A stretch of 47,804 nt of DNA from Cytophagaceae bacterium (GCA_025454925.1 JALONM010000026.1:1-47804), one strand, 5' to 3'. Counted from the stretch's first letter, positions 34,028-43,004 are shown. Notes: generated from the sequence alone by a model not told the origin. A program made the numbers and translations.

Positions 34028-36880
34028 ATGAAAAAATGTTTATCACTTATAAAAAAGATTATCTGCCTGGGATTATTTGCCTGCGCTGCCCAGTTGAGTG
34101 CGCAAAGTTTATATACGCAGTCTGGCACTGACCTAAGTTGGGAGACTATTATCAGAAACGGTATGATTCCCAGGGGAACCAACTCAACCGCAGGCATCCG
34201 AGGCTCAACCATTGATGTAAACAATGCCGTTGTGGAACAAGGCCCTTATGGCAACTGGCCATTTGTAAAAGCCATCAACATACACACGGTGGGTAATAGC
34301 GTGGTGCCACGCAACGACTTTGCGAAATGGAGTCGCTGGTACCAGGAGGATGGCAATACACAAGTATTCCGGTTATTCAAAGGAGAATACAACGTGCGCA
34401 ACGATCGTGAGAATGCTGCCAGAATTGAATCCTTCAGTCAACATAGCTGGAATTACGGCGATGGATGGCAGGAATGGGTAGGTACTTACACGATTGTGAA
34501 GCCGATTGGATGTGCCATCTTCCAGGCAAAAAATCCAGTAAACGATTGGTCGGTTATGATCACCCTCAGCGAGAACGGCACCATTACCTATCAACCTCGT
34601 CATGGTACCAATAAAACCATTGCTACCAATATGGCAGGAAAGAGCTTTAACCTGCGCGTGCGCGACAATGGATTACATTATGAAGTATACATGAATGGTT
34701 CCTTGGTAGGCACCGGCAGTTTTAGCAGACCCACGGAGAACACCAGTTTTCGTTGGGGCATGTATGTAGGCAATTCCATACCAAGCCGCGATGGCATGAT
34801 CTTCGTAACAGGCGCTACGATCAATCCACGCAGCAGCACCAATCCCTGCGACAACAATCCTCTTCCTACTGTAACACTAAGCAGCAACCTCGCAACTGGC
34901 AATCTGCAGCAAGGCACCTCACTTACCTTTACCGCCAATGCCAGCGACAACGGCACCATTAGTAAAGTAGAATTTTTCGATGGTACCACCTTATTGGGAA
35001 CCGATCTAAGCGCTCCCTATACCTTTGCTACCAGTTCGTTGGCAGTGGGTTCGCACAGCATTACAGCGAAGGCAACCGATAATTGTGGAGGCATAAAAAT
35101 TTCCAATGCCTTATCGTATACCGTACAAGGAATGCGCATCAATACACCACCGGTAGTTGCATTCAGCAGTCCGGCGGCCAATGCCCGGTTGACGGCCCCT
35201 GCATCTTTGGGTGTAATAGTAGCAGCATCGGATCCGGATGCTGGCGATCGCGCTACGGTGGCCCTTTACCTCAATAATACCTTTATCCGCGAAGACCTGG
35301 TGGCACCTCATGAATTCAATACCAGCGGCACCGAAAGTGCATTGCAAAACCTTGCTGCCGGATCGTATGTATTGAAAGCCATAGCCAAAGATACCCACGG
35401 AGATACAGCTATGGCATTCCGGACAATTATTGTGGAAAATGCAAACGACCCATGTGCTGGAAACACAGCCCCAAGCATTCGTTTGAACAACCCTGCTAGT
35501 GCCAGCATCAGCGAAGGCAACAGCATTACCTTGGCCGCTAGCGCCAGTGACAATGGCTCTATTAGTAAAGTAGAATTTTTTGATGGCAATACCTTGATAG
35601 CTTCTGATCTTGTTGCACCGTATGAATTTACCACCAACGCGCTGTCGGCTGGCACACACATCATTTCAGCCAAGGCTACTGATCATTGCGGCGCAAGCTC
35701 TAGTTCCGAAACTGTGCAAGTAACCGTAGTTGCCATTTCCACCAACCATCCACCGGTAATATCCTTTAGCAGTCCGGCGGCGAATACCCGTTTAACCGCT
35801 CCGGCCTCACTGGGTGTTGTGGTAGCAGCCTCCGATGTGGATGCAGGCGATAGAGCCACTGTGGCCCTTTATCTCAACAATACCTTTATCCGAGAAGACC
35901 TGGTGGCACCTCATGAATTTAACACCAACGGTACCGAGAGTGCATTACAGAACCTTGCTGCCGGAACGTATGTATTGAAAGCCATTGCCAAAGATACCCG
36001 CGGAGATACAGCCATGGCATTCCGCACCGTGGTGGTAGAAAACCCTGCAGATCCTTGCGCTGCCGCTGCGGCACCTCTGGTGCGCATAGCAAGCAGCAAC
36101 GGACAAAGCAGTTTGCAAACCGGACAAAGTCTTACCCTGGTAGCTAGCATTTCGGGTGGCCTGACAATTTCGAAAGTAGAATTTTACAATGGCAGCACAC
36201 TGATAGAAGTACAAACCGCAAGTCCTTACCAAGCCAATGTTACTAACCTTAGCGCTGGCACCTATACATTCCAGGCACGTGCCTACGAAGCATGTGGACG
36301 TATTACCAACTCGGCGGAATGGAGTGTACAAGTAACTACACCAAGTTCCCCTATTCTGGGGCCATCGTGTGCCAGGCCAAACCAAACCCTAAGTTTTGAA
36401 TTATCTTCTGCTGTCATGAGCAGCGCCAAAGGTGTTTCCTGGTGGTTTAGCGGATCCTCGCAGCGCGTAACACCTTCTGCCAGCGGAAACAGTTGCGTAG
36501 TAGTGACTAGTCAGTACTATACAAACGGAGAAATATGCGCCGGTGTAAAGATTGCCCAAGCTCCTTACTTCGTAAAATATTGCAAAGCACTGAGCAGCTG
36601 TGCGCGCGAAGGTTATGAAGTAACTCCTGAGGAGTATTCCTCCGATATGGTATATCCCAATCCTAGTGCCGATGGCATTTTTCATCTGTCGATGAAGGAT
36701 GATGGCACGATCCCTTACAACATCGATTTGTTAGATGCCAGAGGCATTTGGATGAAACAAATTGAATGGAATAAAAGCACATCGGAAATTTCATTACAAT
36801 CCTTGGCACCAGGACATTATTTCTTGAAAATTGCGGGCAGCGATGGCATTCGCGTGGTGCCGGTTTCCGTTGTACGATAA
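34028..36880 (+). CDS. T9SS-secreted multidomain protein with Ig-like repeats
   Basis: 950 aa. Signal peptide (about 1-25, ending LSAQ). Residues 30-270 form a beta-rich domain that I do not recognise with certainty; WxxWVGTYTIVKP, FQAKNP and HYEVYMNGSLVGTG resemble concanavalin-like or polysaccharide-lyase folds. Residues about 280-770 hold five Ig-like (Big_9-type) modules with ISKVEFFDGTTLLGTD and HSITAKATDNCG signatures; a two-module unit of 201 residues is duplicated exactly in register (603 bp). A Cys-rich segment (770-870) precedes a type A T9SS sorting domain (874-950: YPNPSADGIFHLS ... LAPGHYFLKI). It is exported through the outer membrane and probably binds or cleaves a polysaccharide at the cell surface. 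Confidence 0.87.
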   Translation: MKKCLSLIKKIICLGLFACAAQLSAQSLYTQSGTDLSWETIIRNGMIPRGTNSTAGIRGSTIDVNNAVVEQGPYGNWPFVKAINIHTVGNSVVPRNDFAKWSRWYQEDGNTQVFRLFKGEYNVRNDRENAARIESFSQHSWNYGDGWQEWVGTYTIVKPIGCAIFQAKNPVNDWSVMITLSENGTITYQPRHGTNKTIATNMAGKSFNLRVRDNGLHYEVYMNGSLVGTGSFSRPTENTSFRWGMYVGNSIPSRDGMIFVTGATINPRSSTNPCDNNPLPTVTLSSNLATGNLQQGTSLTFTANASDNGTISKVEFFDGTTLLGTDLSAPYTFATSSLAVGSHSITAKATDNCGGIKISNALSYTVQGMRINTPPVVAFSSPAANARLTAPASLGVIVAASDPDAGDRATVALYLNNTFIREDLVAPHEFNTSGTESALQNLAAGSYVLKAIAKDTHGDTAMAFRTIIVENANDPCAGNTAPSIRLNNPASASISEGNSITLAASASDNGSISKVEFFDGNTLIASDLVAPYEFTTNALSAGTHIISAKATDHCGASSSSETVQVTVVAISTNHPPVISFSSPAANTRLTAPASLGVVVAASDVDAGDRATVALYLNNTFIREDLVAPHEFNTNGTESALQNLAAGTYVLKAIAKDTRGDTAMAFRTVVVENPADPCAAAAAPLVRIASSNGQSSLQTGQSLTLVASISGGLTISKVEFYNGSTLIEVQTASPYQANVTNLSAGTYTFQARAYEACGRITNSAEWSVQVTTPSSPILGPSCARPNQTLSFELSSAVMSSAKGVSWWFSGSSQRVTPSASGNSCVVVTSQYYTNGEICAGVKIAQAPYFVKYCKALSSCAREGYEVTPEEYSSDMVYPNPSADGIFHLSMKDDGTIPYNIDLLDARGIWMKQIEWNKSTSEISLQSLAPGHYFLKIAGSDGIRVVPVSVVR
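34877..36082 (+). repeat. Intragenic tandem duplication, 2 x 603 bp
   Basis: Two in-register units of 201 codons. The segment from 35165 to about 35442 matches 35768 to about 36045 with mostly synonymous differences, and ATTAGTAAAGTAGAATTTTT at 34958 recurs at 35561. Both offsets are 603 bp. The outer limits given are approximate. Confidence 0.8.
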
Positions 36881-36900
36881 GTGGCACCTCGGATTAACCC

Positions 36901-37036
36901 CATTTCTCCGTAGAAATTCTTCTGTGGAAAAATGACACATACAACCAGGGGCTTCGAAAAAAATATCTTGTTTGCGAATCCCCTGATTTTCTAGGTCTGG
37001 AAACCGGCCATGAATCTTCGATCCATGGCCGGTTGA
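36901..37036 (-). repeat. Family A repeat, variant copy A4
   Basis: The core is reduced to one 15-bp hairpin (37002-37016 with 37020-37034, one mismatch) in which the outer stem and the CATGGATC hairpin are fused; the second arm of the three-way junction is missing. The tail stem (AATCAGGGG..TTCG / CGAAGCCCCTGG) is present. The remaining gap to 37368 includes AAAGCCCTCGATTTGTG near 37195, possibly another decayed tail, and otherwise nothing I recognise. Confidence 0.65.
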
Positions 37037-37368
37037 ATGAATCAACGAATACATTTCATTAGCTCAAGTTGTTTATCCGTGGAGTAAATCCCTTGAGTTT
37101 TTTTACCCAAGCCTACCGACTGAAAATTATTGTATTGAGAAACGACTGCTCCATTCTTAGGCTCTTGAAGGATCGGATCATTGCCTGTTTGCATTCAAAG
37201 CCCTCGATTTGTGTGTCAGGGTAGCGGCAAAGCCCAACCGAACCCTGAAATCATCTTCTCGCTTATTTTTTCCTAGGATCCAATCCGGTTACAAAAAAAA
37301 AATTACGCAACGTGTAACCTTTTGATGGACTTTCTGATCTAAATACAAGAAAGTAAACCCAAACAAAA

Positions 37369-38211
37369 ATGTTACGCTGTGCAATGGCAACAGTCGTGTG
37401 TAGTGCGTTGTTGCTCAATTCATTTTCATTAATAGGTCAATGCAACCCCTCGAATTTATTTTTTAATCCTGAGTTTGATCTAGGGATCAATGGATTTTAT
37501 ACCGACTATGCTACCCCCGCAGCTCCATGTCCATCGAGCGATTGCTTGAGAGGTGGCTATATGGTGTGTACCAAAGAAGTTTCGGATTACCACAGCATAC
37601 TCTATGGTTCTGCCCCGGATGGGGGAAATTTTTTAGCTGTCAACGGTTCTTCTATTTATAAGGATAATCATCCTTTTATAGTGTTCGCCCAGGTGGTTTC
37701 TGTAAAACAACATCGATTTTATTATCTGGAAGGAATGGTGATGAGCCTGTATCCGGTTAATCCTGCCCAACTTCAGATTCAAATCAATAATGCACCCATT
37801 TACACGTTCGAAGCACCATCTGAATCACATGCCTGGGTACCGTTTGGTACGTTTTGGTACTCAGGAAATGAATCCTATATATTAATTTCTGTTTATGATT
37901 TAAACCTGGCTGGATTCGGAAATGATTTTGCGCTAGACAAAATCTCATTCTCGGAATTGTGTCCGCTTTCGCTGGGTAGCACCCCTGGCGTGGCCGTTGC
38001 AAGCACGGAAACAATTTCTATCGCTCAACTCCTATTTGGAAACGAAGAACTTGCTGAAACGGAAATCACGGTAATGGATGTGCAAGGCAAAATCGTATCG
38101 GCACTATCGGGCGGCAGTGCTGCGCTTCCGCATGGATTGGCGCCTGGGATGTATGTGGCGCAAGGAAGAAACCGTGAGGCCTGGAAACAGGTAAAAATAA
38201 TCGTTTACTAA
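37369..38211 (+). CDS. Secreted protein with probable T9SS sorting domain
   Basis: 280 aa. Signal peptide (about 1-23, ending SLIGQ). The start CNPSNLFFNPEFDLGINGFYTDY resembles the 'NPSFE' carbohydrate-binding-like beta-sandwich start common in Bacteroidota surface proteins, and NDFALDKISFSELC near 187-200 closes that domain, as in CBM/DUF-type jelly rolls. The last 75 residues (ISIAQLLFGNEELAETEITVMDVQGKIVSALSGG ... LAPGMYVAQGRN ... VKIIVY) look like a type A sorting domain without the usual YPNP. Probably exported and attached to the cell surface. Function unknown; it lies next to another T9SS substrate. Confidence 0.75.
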   Translation: MLRCAMATVVCSALLLNSFSLIGQCNPSNLFFNPEFDLGINGFYTDYATPAAPCPSSDCLRGGYMVCTKEVSDYHSILYGSAPDGGNFLAVNGSSIYKDNHPFIVFAQVVSVKQHRFYYLEGMVMSLYPVNPAQLQIQINNAPIYTFEAPSESHAWVPFGTFWYSGNESYILISVYDLNLAGFGNDFALDKISFSELCPLSLGSTPGVAVASTETISIAQLLFGNEELAETEITVMDVQGKIVSALSGGSAALPHGLAPGMYVAQGRNREAWKQVKIIVY

Positions 38212-38269
38212 TGTGGCCTTTCTTTACAGAAACGGTTGATGTACGGGCAAGGAAATGAAATGCCTGACT

Positions 38270-38353
38270 GTTTTCGCGGCCCTGATAGAGCGGAAAGCCC
38301 GTGGCGCTGCAGGCGCCGCGGCCTTGCAGCGATAGCAGGATAAGCCGCCCAAA
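38270..38353 (-). repeat. Family B structured repeat, short copy B3
   Basis: Inverted copy. Closing stem GCGGC/GCCGC (38344-38348 with 38276-38280) replaces GCGTG/CACGC of B1 and B2, so two base pairs differ with pairing kept. The inner CTG/CAG pairing replaces GGG/CCC. CTATCGCTGCAAG and the GGCGCC hairpin are conserved; the first internal hairpin is missing. It lies 72 bp upstream of the ligase cassette. Confidence 0.8.
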
Positions 38354-38424
38354 ATAATAGTAACCTGAGATTTATTATTTTCATTTTTAACGAATTACTC
38401 GTAATTTTTGCCAAATAGTAAAAC

Positions 38425-39027
38425 ATGGCAAAATCCATTGAGTTTAAAAGCGGTACCTTTTCGTTTTCTGCGGAGATAGAAAAAGTTGACCGTGAAAAGG
38501 TTTATGGTTGGACTGAAACCAAGGTATACGATTCGAAGGGGAAACTATGCCAGGTGGCAAATTTGTTGGAGGATGGGCGCACCATTTTGCCGGCAGGAAG
38601 TTTTGCCCTGAAGGTAATGACGGAGAGTGGCCAGGAAGTAAGCCGGGCTTCGCTGAAAGCCGTTGACGAAGAAGGGAAAGAAATGGCCTTGCACCCTTCG
38701 GTCTTTGAACAAGCGGTGCAACTGGAAGCTTCCACCATAGAGGAGTATTTATCGATGAACGTAAAAACGGTTTATCAACTGCACGTATCCGAAACTTCTG
38801 AACATTTACAACAGGAATTAAAAAGCGGCAAGCTGTATCGATTTAAATACAACTATCGTGCAGGATATGAAAGCGACGATGCCTTTTTGGTTGCCAACGA
38901 CCAGGCGATTTTTATGGTAACCGGAAAATGTGTGCGCTTTGAAATGCTGGGCTTACAACTACAGGCTCCGGACCTGAGCCTGGATGAGCAGGAGGAAGAT
39001 GACCTGTTGGATTTCAGTTTACTTTAA
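38425..39027 (+). CDS. Unrecognised cytoplasmic protein, first gene of ligase cassette
   Basis: 200 aa, no signal peptide or membrane helix. The N-terminal 75 residues look like a beta-rich domain (FKSGTFSFSAEIEKVDREKVYGWTETKVYDSKGKLC, then NLLEDGRTILPAGSFALKV). The rest continues with alternating strands and one helix (IEEYLSMNVKTVYQL), and the tail is very acidic (LDEQEEDDLLD). I know no family for it. A TAATTTTTG sequence 20 bp upstream may be a diverged -7 box. It is followed after 17 bp by a second unknown gene and then the ATP-dependent ligase, so it probably works with that ligase. Confidence 0.75.
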   Translation: MAKSIEFKSGTFSFSAEIEKVDREKVYGWTETKVYDSKGKLCQVANLLEDGRTILPAGSFALKVMTESGQEVSRASLKAVDEEGKEMALHPSVFEQAVQLEASTIEEYLSMNVKTVYQLHVSETSEHLQQELKSGKLYRFKYNYRAGYESDDAFLVANDQAIFMVTGKCVRFEMLGLQLQAPDLSLDEQEEDDLLDFSLL

Positions 39028-39044
39028 TTTAAAAAAAAATTACC

Positions 39045-39746
39045 ATGCGTGGCATAGATATAGCCGATAGTAAGAACAGGAATACGGAGGTATTGTATTT
39101 CAGTCCGGCGGAAAAAAAGAAAATTCGTTTTATATCCGAGCATGGAGAAGAAACGAAAACGCAGAAGTTAATTAAAACCGGAAAAAGTTTGTCGCAGCTG
39201 TTGAGCGCTGTAGAAGGCGACACGGCTGCATTGGCGGAGGCGCTTATCGAGGGCGATCCGGAGATTGACCTGGAGCTGGTAGGCAAATATGCGGGCACCG
39301 TAAACAAGGTGTACATCAACAGTGACCTGGAGGTGGTGCATCGCGTTGAAAAAAAAGAATGGGTATATTCTCCCAAAGGCGAATTGATAGAGGAGCGAAA
39401 GCCCAAGCATTTGGTAGCCAATGTAAAGGAATCTACCTTTCCGGTAAAGGGTGCCAAGTATTTTCCTAAGAAAGAAATATTCAACAAGTTTATTTTTACC
39501 CGCAAATATCAGTTGCGGCATACCGATGGCTTAAGTTTTGATTTTTTGTTTGGCATCGCCAAGGAGTTGCATGAAAAAGACAGCATGCTGCTGATGGGCG
39601 CGGGCGCCAAAGGAAATGAGCCCCTGGTATTTGACGACGGAGGAAAACCTTACCGAGCCTTTCTGGAAGGCAAAATTGAAGAGGATCGCTACTTGCTGGT
39701 AATGCACCTCTCGAACCTGGAATTAAAAGCGCTTCCCAACGATTGA
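39045..39746 (+). CDS. Unrecognised cytoplasmic protein, second gene of ligase cassette
   Basis: 233 aa, no signal peptide or membrane helix. Charged, with alternating strands; the middle contains LVGKYAGTVNKVYINSDLEVVHRVEKKEWVYSPKGELIEERKPK, a beta-hairpin-like stretch, and a basic patch FPKKEIFNKFIFTRKYQLRH. The C-terminal part (LMGAGAKGNEPLVFDDGGKPYRAFLEGKI) is Gly-rich. I recognise no domain. It lies 17 bp after the first unknown gene and 10 bp before the ligase gene. Conserved co-transcription with a ligase would suggest a partner for end-processing or substrate binding, but that is inference. Confidence 0.75.
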   Translation: MRGIDIADSKNRNTEVLYFSPAEKKKIRFISEHGEETKTQKLIKTGKSLSQLLSAVEGDTAALAEALIEGDPEIDLELVGKYAGTVNKVYINSDLEVVHRVEKKEWVYSPKGELIEERKPKHLVANVKESTFPVKGAKYFPKKEIFNKFIFTRKYQLRHTDGLSFDFLFGIAKELHEKDSMLLMGAGAKGNEPLVFDDGGKPYRAFLEGKIEEDRYLLVMHLSNLELKALPND

Positions 39747-39756
39747 TCGTACGTAC

Positions 39757-41088
39757 ATGAATCAGGTAATCTATTATAAGAACAAAGTGGCATCGCGCTA
39801 TATTCCGCTAACGAAGGAATTTATTACGATGCGTATTCGGGAATCGGGAAACTATTGGGTATCCGAAAAAATAGACGGGCATTTTGCAGCGTTGCACGTA
39901 GCCAATGGCCAGGCCGCGCTGTACAGCCGGAATGGAAAAAAACTGGAGGCAACGCTGCTATTGAAAGAAGCGGCGAATGTGCTGGCGGGAAAAAATCTGC
40001 TGGTGGCGGGTGAGTTGTATGCCGACAATGGAAAACAGCGGATGCGCAGCTATGAGGTAAGCTCTGCCTTAAGTGAGAACAGCGAGCAGTTGCGCTTTGC
40101 CCCTTTCGATATCATTGAAGAAGATGCGAAGCCTTACCAGGCGGATACACAAACAACACTGGAAAAAATAAAAGCGTTATTCTCTGCTTCCAAACTGTTG
40201 GCGCCGGTGCCTCAGCATCCGGTAAAAGAAGCTCCGGAAATTGTAAAATGGTACAACGAGCTGGTAGAGGAAAAAGGTGCCGAAGGCATTGTCGTGCGCT
40301 CGGATGGTTTTACGGCCAAAATTAAAACCAAACATCACCTGGATGTGGTGGTGCTAGGCTATACAGAAGGGGAAGATCACCGCGCAGGAATGCTGCGTGA
40401 TGTGCTGGTAGGCGTGCGCAACAGCGAAGACACCTGGCAGGTACTTGGAAAAGTAGGCGGTGGCTTTAGCGAGGAAATGCGTGTGAAGTTGCTGGCGCGC
40501 TTTGCTACTATGCATGTGGAATCGGAGTACATTGAAATTGCTGAAGGATCGATTGCCTTTCAAATGATACGTCCGGAAGTAGTGATGGAAATTTCCTGTT
40601 TGGATATGGTGTCGGAATTTTCGGGTAAAACAGTTCGGAAAATGGAACTCCGGTATGCTTCGCCCCAGGGCTACACCCCTGTATCGCTGAATGCCTGGGT
40701 GAGCTTGATTAGTCCGAATTTTGAAAGCTTGCGGGAAGATAAGTCGGCGAACCAGGACGATGCGGGAAGGTCTCAGATTACACGTGAGGTAGAAATTTCA
40801 ACAGAAGAGAAAACCGCTAACCTGGGCAAAAGCGAAGTGCTGCGGCGAGAGGTATATGTAAAAATTACAAAAGGCGCCAAAGCTGTTCGGAAATTTGTTG
40901 CCTGGAAAACGAACAAAGAAGATTCGGGTCAATATCCTCCCTATGTAATTTTATTTACCGACTTCAGCGCCAACCGCAAGGAAATGTTGGAGCAGGAAAT
41001 AAAAACGGCCCTTACTGAAAAAGAACTCATGGATACCTTTGACCAATGGACCATTGAGAACGCCAAAACGGGTTGGAATAAAGTTTAA
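39757..41088 (+). CDS. ATP-dependent DNA/RNA ligase with unknown C-terminal domain
   Basis: 443 aa. All core nucleotidyltransferase motifs are visible: motif I EKIDG with the adenylated K38, SRNG (57-60), motif III AGELYA with E86, FAPFDII (114-120), motif IV EGIVVRS (176-182) and motif V KIKTKHHLDVVVLG (188-201). An OB-fold follows (about 197-300) with LVGV...GKVGGGFS and a motif VI-like RPEVVMEIS. These suit a covalent ligase that seals nicks with ATP, most like ATP-dependent DNA ligases of the LigB/LigD type. Residues 310-443 form an extra domain (REVYVKITKGAKAVRKFVAWKTNKE ... FTDFSANRKEMLEQEIKTAL) that I cannot place. It follows two unknown genes (10-bp spacing) and precedes asnB by 11 bp. 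Confidence 0.9.
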   Translation: MNQVIYYKNKVASRYIPLTKEFITMRIRESGNYWVSEKIDGHFAALHVANGQAALYSRNGKKLEATLLLKEAANVLAGKNLLVAGELYADNGKQRMRSYEVSSALSENSEQLRFAPFDIIEEDAKPYQADTQTTLEKIKALFSASKLLAPVPQHPVKEAPEIVKWYNELVEEKGAEGIVVRSDGFTAKIKTKHHLDVVVLGYTEGEDHRAGMLRDVLVGVRNSEDTWQVLGKVGGGFSEEMRVKLLARFATMHVESEYIEIAEGSIAFQMIRPEVVMEISCLDMVSEFSGKTVRKMELRYASPQGYTPVSLNAWVSLISPNFESLREDKSANQDDAGRSQITREVEISTEEKTANLGKSEVLRREVYVKITKGAKAVRKFVAWKTNKEDSGQYPPYVILFTDFSANRKEMLEQEIKTALTEKELMDTFDQWTIENAKTGWNKV

Positions 41089-41099
41089 ACAAACACAGC

Positions 41100-43004
41100 A
41101 TGTGCGGAATTACGGGAATATTTGCCCACAACGAAGTTGGAAGTTTTTACATGGTAAATCTTGCCAAGGCCATCGACAGCATGGCCCAGCGAGGTCCGGA
41201 CGCACGTGGCTATTTCCTGCATGATTTCGTAGGACTGGGGCACCGCAGGCTTTCCATCATTGATACCTCCAGTGCCGCCAACCAACCTTTTAAAGACGAT
41301 ACCGGCCGGTACGTGCTGGTGTTTAATGGAGAAATTTTTAATTACAGGGAATTAAAAGCGCAACTCGAGCAACGTGGGCATGTGTTCAAAACCACTTCGG
41401 ATACCGAAGTGCTGATGGAGATCCTAATCCGCGAAGGCACTTCGGGCATACAAAAATTAATTGGTTTTTTTGCGTTCGCTTTTTATGATCGTAAGAAGGA
41501 TGAATTGCTTATTGTCCGCGATCGCTTTGGGGTAAAACCCTTGTACTATTATCAAGACGACGACAAGCTGGTTTTTGCTTCGGAACTAAAATCCTTGTAT
41601 GCGTACAACATTCCGCGCAAGCTCAACCGGAATTCCTTGTATTTATATTTACAACTCAACTATGTGCCTCATCCGGAAGGCATGGTAGAGGGAGTAAAAA
41701 AATTAAATCCCGGAAGTATGCTGCTGGTTCGAAGAAAAAAAGTGGAAGAGCAAGCATACTACCAATTGCCCCGCCCCAATAGCAGTCCGGAAATACACCA
41801 ACACGATTATGGCAAACTAAAAACTGCCTTTCAGGAATTACTGGAAGACAGTATTCAACGCAGGTTGATAGCGGATGTACCACTGGGAGCTTTCCTGAGT
41901 GGTGGCATTGACTCCTCGGTATTGGTGGCCCTAGCCTCGCGGCATACCAAGCACCTCAATACCTTCACCATCGGCTTTCCCGATGAACCGTTTTTTGACG
42001 AAAGTGCCTACGCGGCCATGGTGGCAAAAAAATACAATACCCACCATACGGTTTTTGAAGTGCGCACGCGCGATATTTTTGAAGAGGTATACCATGTGCT
42101 GAATTACCTGGATGAACCCTTTGCTGACCCTTCGGCCATTCCGTTTTACATATTGAGCAAACATACTTCCAAGCATGTAAAGGTGGCGCTTTCGGGTGAT
42201 GGAGCGGATGAATTGCTTGGTGGATACAACCGGCATGCTGCCGAAGTAAAAGCAAGGAATGAAATTGCGTTTAATAGCCTGGTACGTTTGGCGCAACCTC
42301 TTTTGCAATACCTCCCAGCCAATCGTCATTCGGCTTTCGGAAATAAAGTGCGGCAACTAAACCGCTATGCCGAAGGCTATCGACTGTCAGCGAAAGAACG
42401 CTACTGGCACTGGACTGCCCTAAGCTCTGATAAAAGCGCCTGGCAATTGCTATCGAACTCGTTGCAGCAAAACCACCTGTTGCAGCAATTCGACAAACGC
42501 AAGGATTTTTTAACACGTTTTATTCGCGAAAAGGGGTCGCTGTCGGATATCCTGTACAACGATATGCATTTGGTATTGCCGGATGATATGTTGGTAAAAT
42601 CCGACATGATGTCGATGGCCTGCAGCCTGGAAGTACGGGAGCCCTTCCTCGATCACCGCTTGGTTGAATTTGCCTTTCAGTTGCCCGATGCCGCTAAAAT
42701 TGACAGCAAAGGCAGAAAGAAAATACTTCGCGACATTGCCAGAGAGCTTTTGCCTCCTGCGCTTTTCCAACGGCCTAAGCACGGCTTTGATGTACCTTTG
42801 CAAGCATTTTACCAGCGTGAATTCAGAAATGAAATTGAAAAAAATCTCTTCCATCCGGATTTTTTAAAAGAACAGGGAATTTTTAATAGTGAAAAAATGG
42901 CCCAACTGAAAAAGAAAATCTTAGGCGGCGGAAACTATGACCAGGAACAAGCCTGGGGGCTTATTTGTTTCCAATTCTGGTGGAAAAAATGGATGATGAA
43001 ATAA
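41100..43004 (+). CDS. asnB: Asparagine synthetase, glutamine-hydrolysing
   Basis: 634 aa. N-terminal Ntn glutaminase (1-190) beginning MCGITGIF with catalytic C2, NGEIFNYREL near 77 and SDTEVL for glutamine binding. The synthetase domain (about 230-630) has the PPi loop SGGIDSS near 266 and later SGDGADELLGGY. It makes asparagine from aspartate, glutamine and ATP, or amidates an atypical substrate such as a cell-envelope precursor. It starts 11 bp after the ligase stop, so it probably shares the transcript. No terminator or promoter is visible between them. Confidence 0.93.
   Translation: MCGITGIFAHNEVGSFYMVNLAKAIDSMAQRGPDARGYFLHDFVGLGHRRLSIIDTSSAANQPFKDDTGRYVLVFNGEIFNYRELKAQLEQRGHVFKTTSDTEVLMEILIREGTSGIQKLIGFFAFAFYDRKKDELLIVRDRFGVKPLYYYQDDDKLVFASELKSLYAYNIPRKLNRNSLYLYLQLNYVPHPEGMVEGVKKLNPGSMLLVRRKKVEEQAYYQLPRPNSSPEIHQHDYGKLKTAFQELLEDSIQRRLIADVPLGAFLSGGIDSSVLVALASRHTKHLNTFTIGFPDEPFFDESAYAAMVAKKYNTHHTVFEVRTRDIFEEVYHVLNYLDEPFADPSAIPFYILSKHTSKHVKVALSGDGADELLGGYNRHAAEVKARNEIAFNSLVRLAQPLLQYLPANRHSAFGNKVRQLNRYAEGYRLSAKERYWHWTALSSDKSAWQLLSNSLQQNHLLQQFDKRKDFLTRFIREKGSLSDILYNDMHLVLPDDMLVKSDMMSMACSLEVREPFLDHRLVEFAFQLPDAAKIDSKGRKKILRDIARELLPPALFQRPKHGFDVPLQAFYQREFRNEIEKNLFHPDFLKEQGIFNSEKMAQLKKKILGGGNYDQEQAWGLICFQFWWKKWMMK

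Noticed and set aside
37080-37300. Another family A copy after A4
   Set aside because: Only a short stretch (AAAGCCCTCGATTTGTG) resembles the tail; too little to call.
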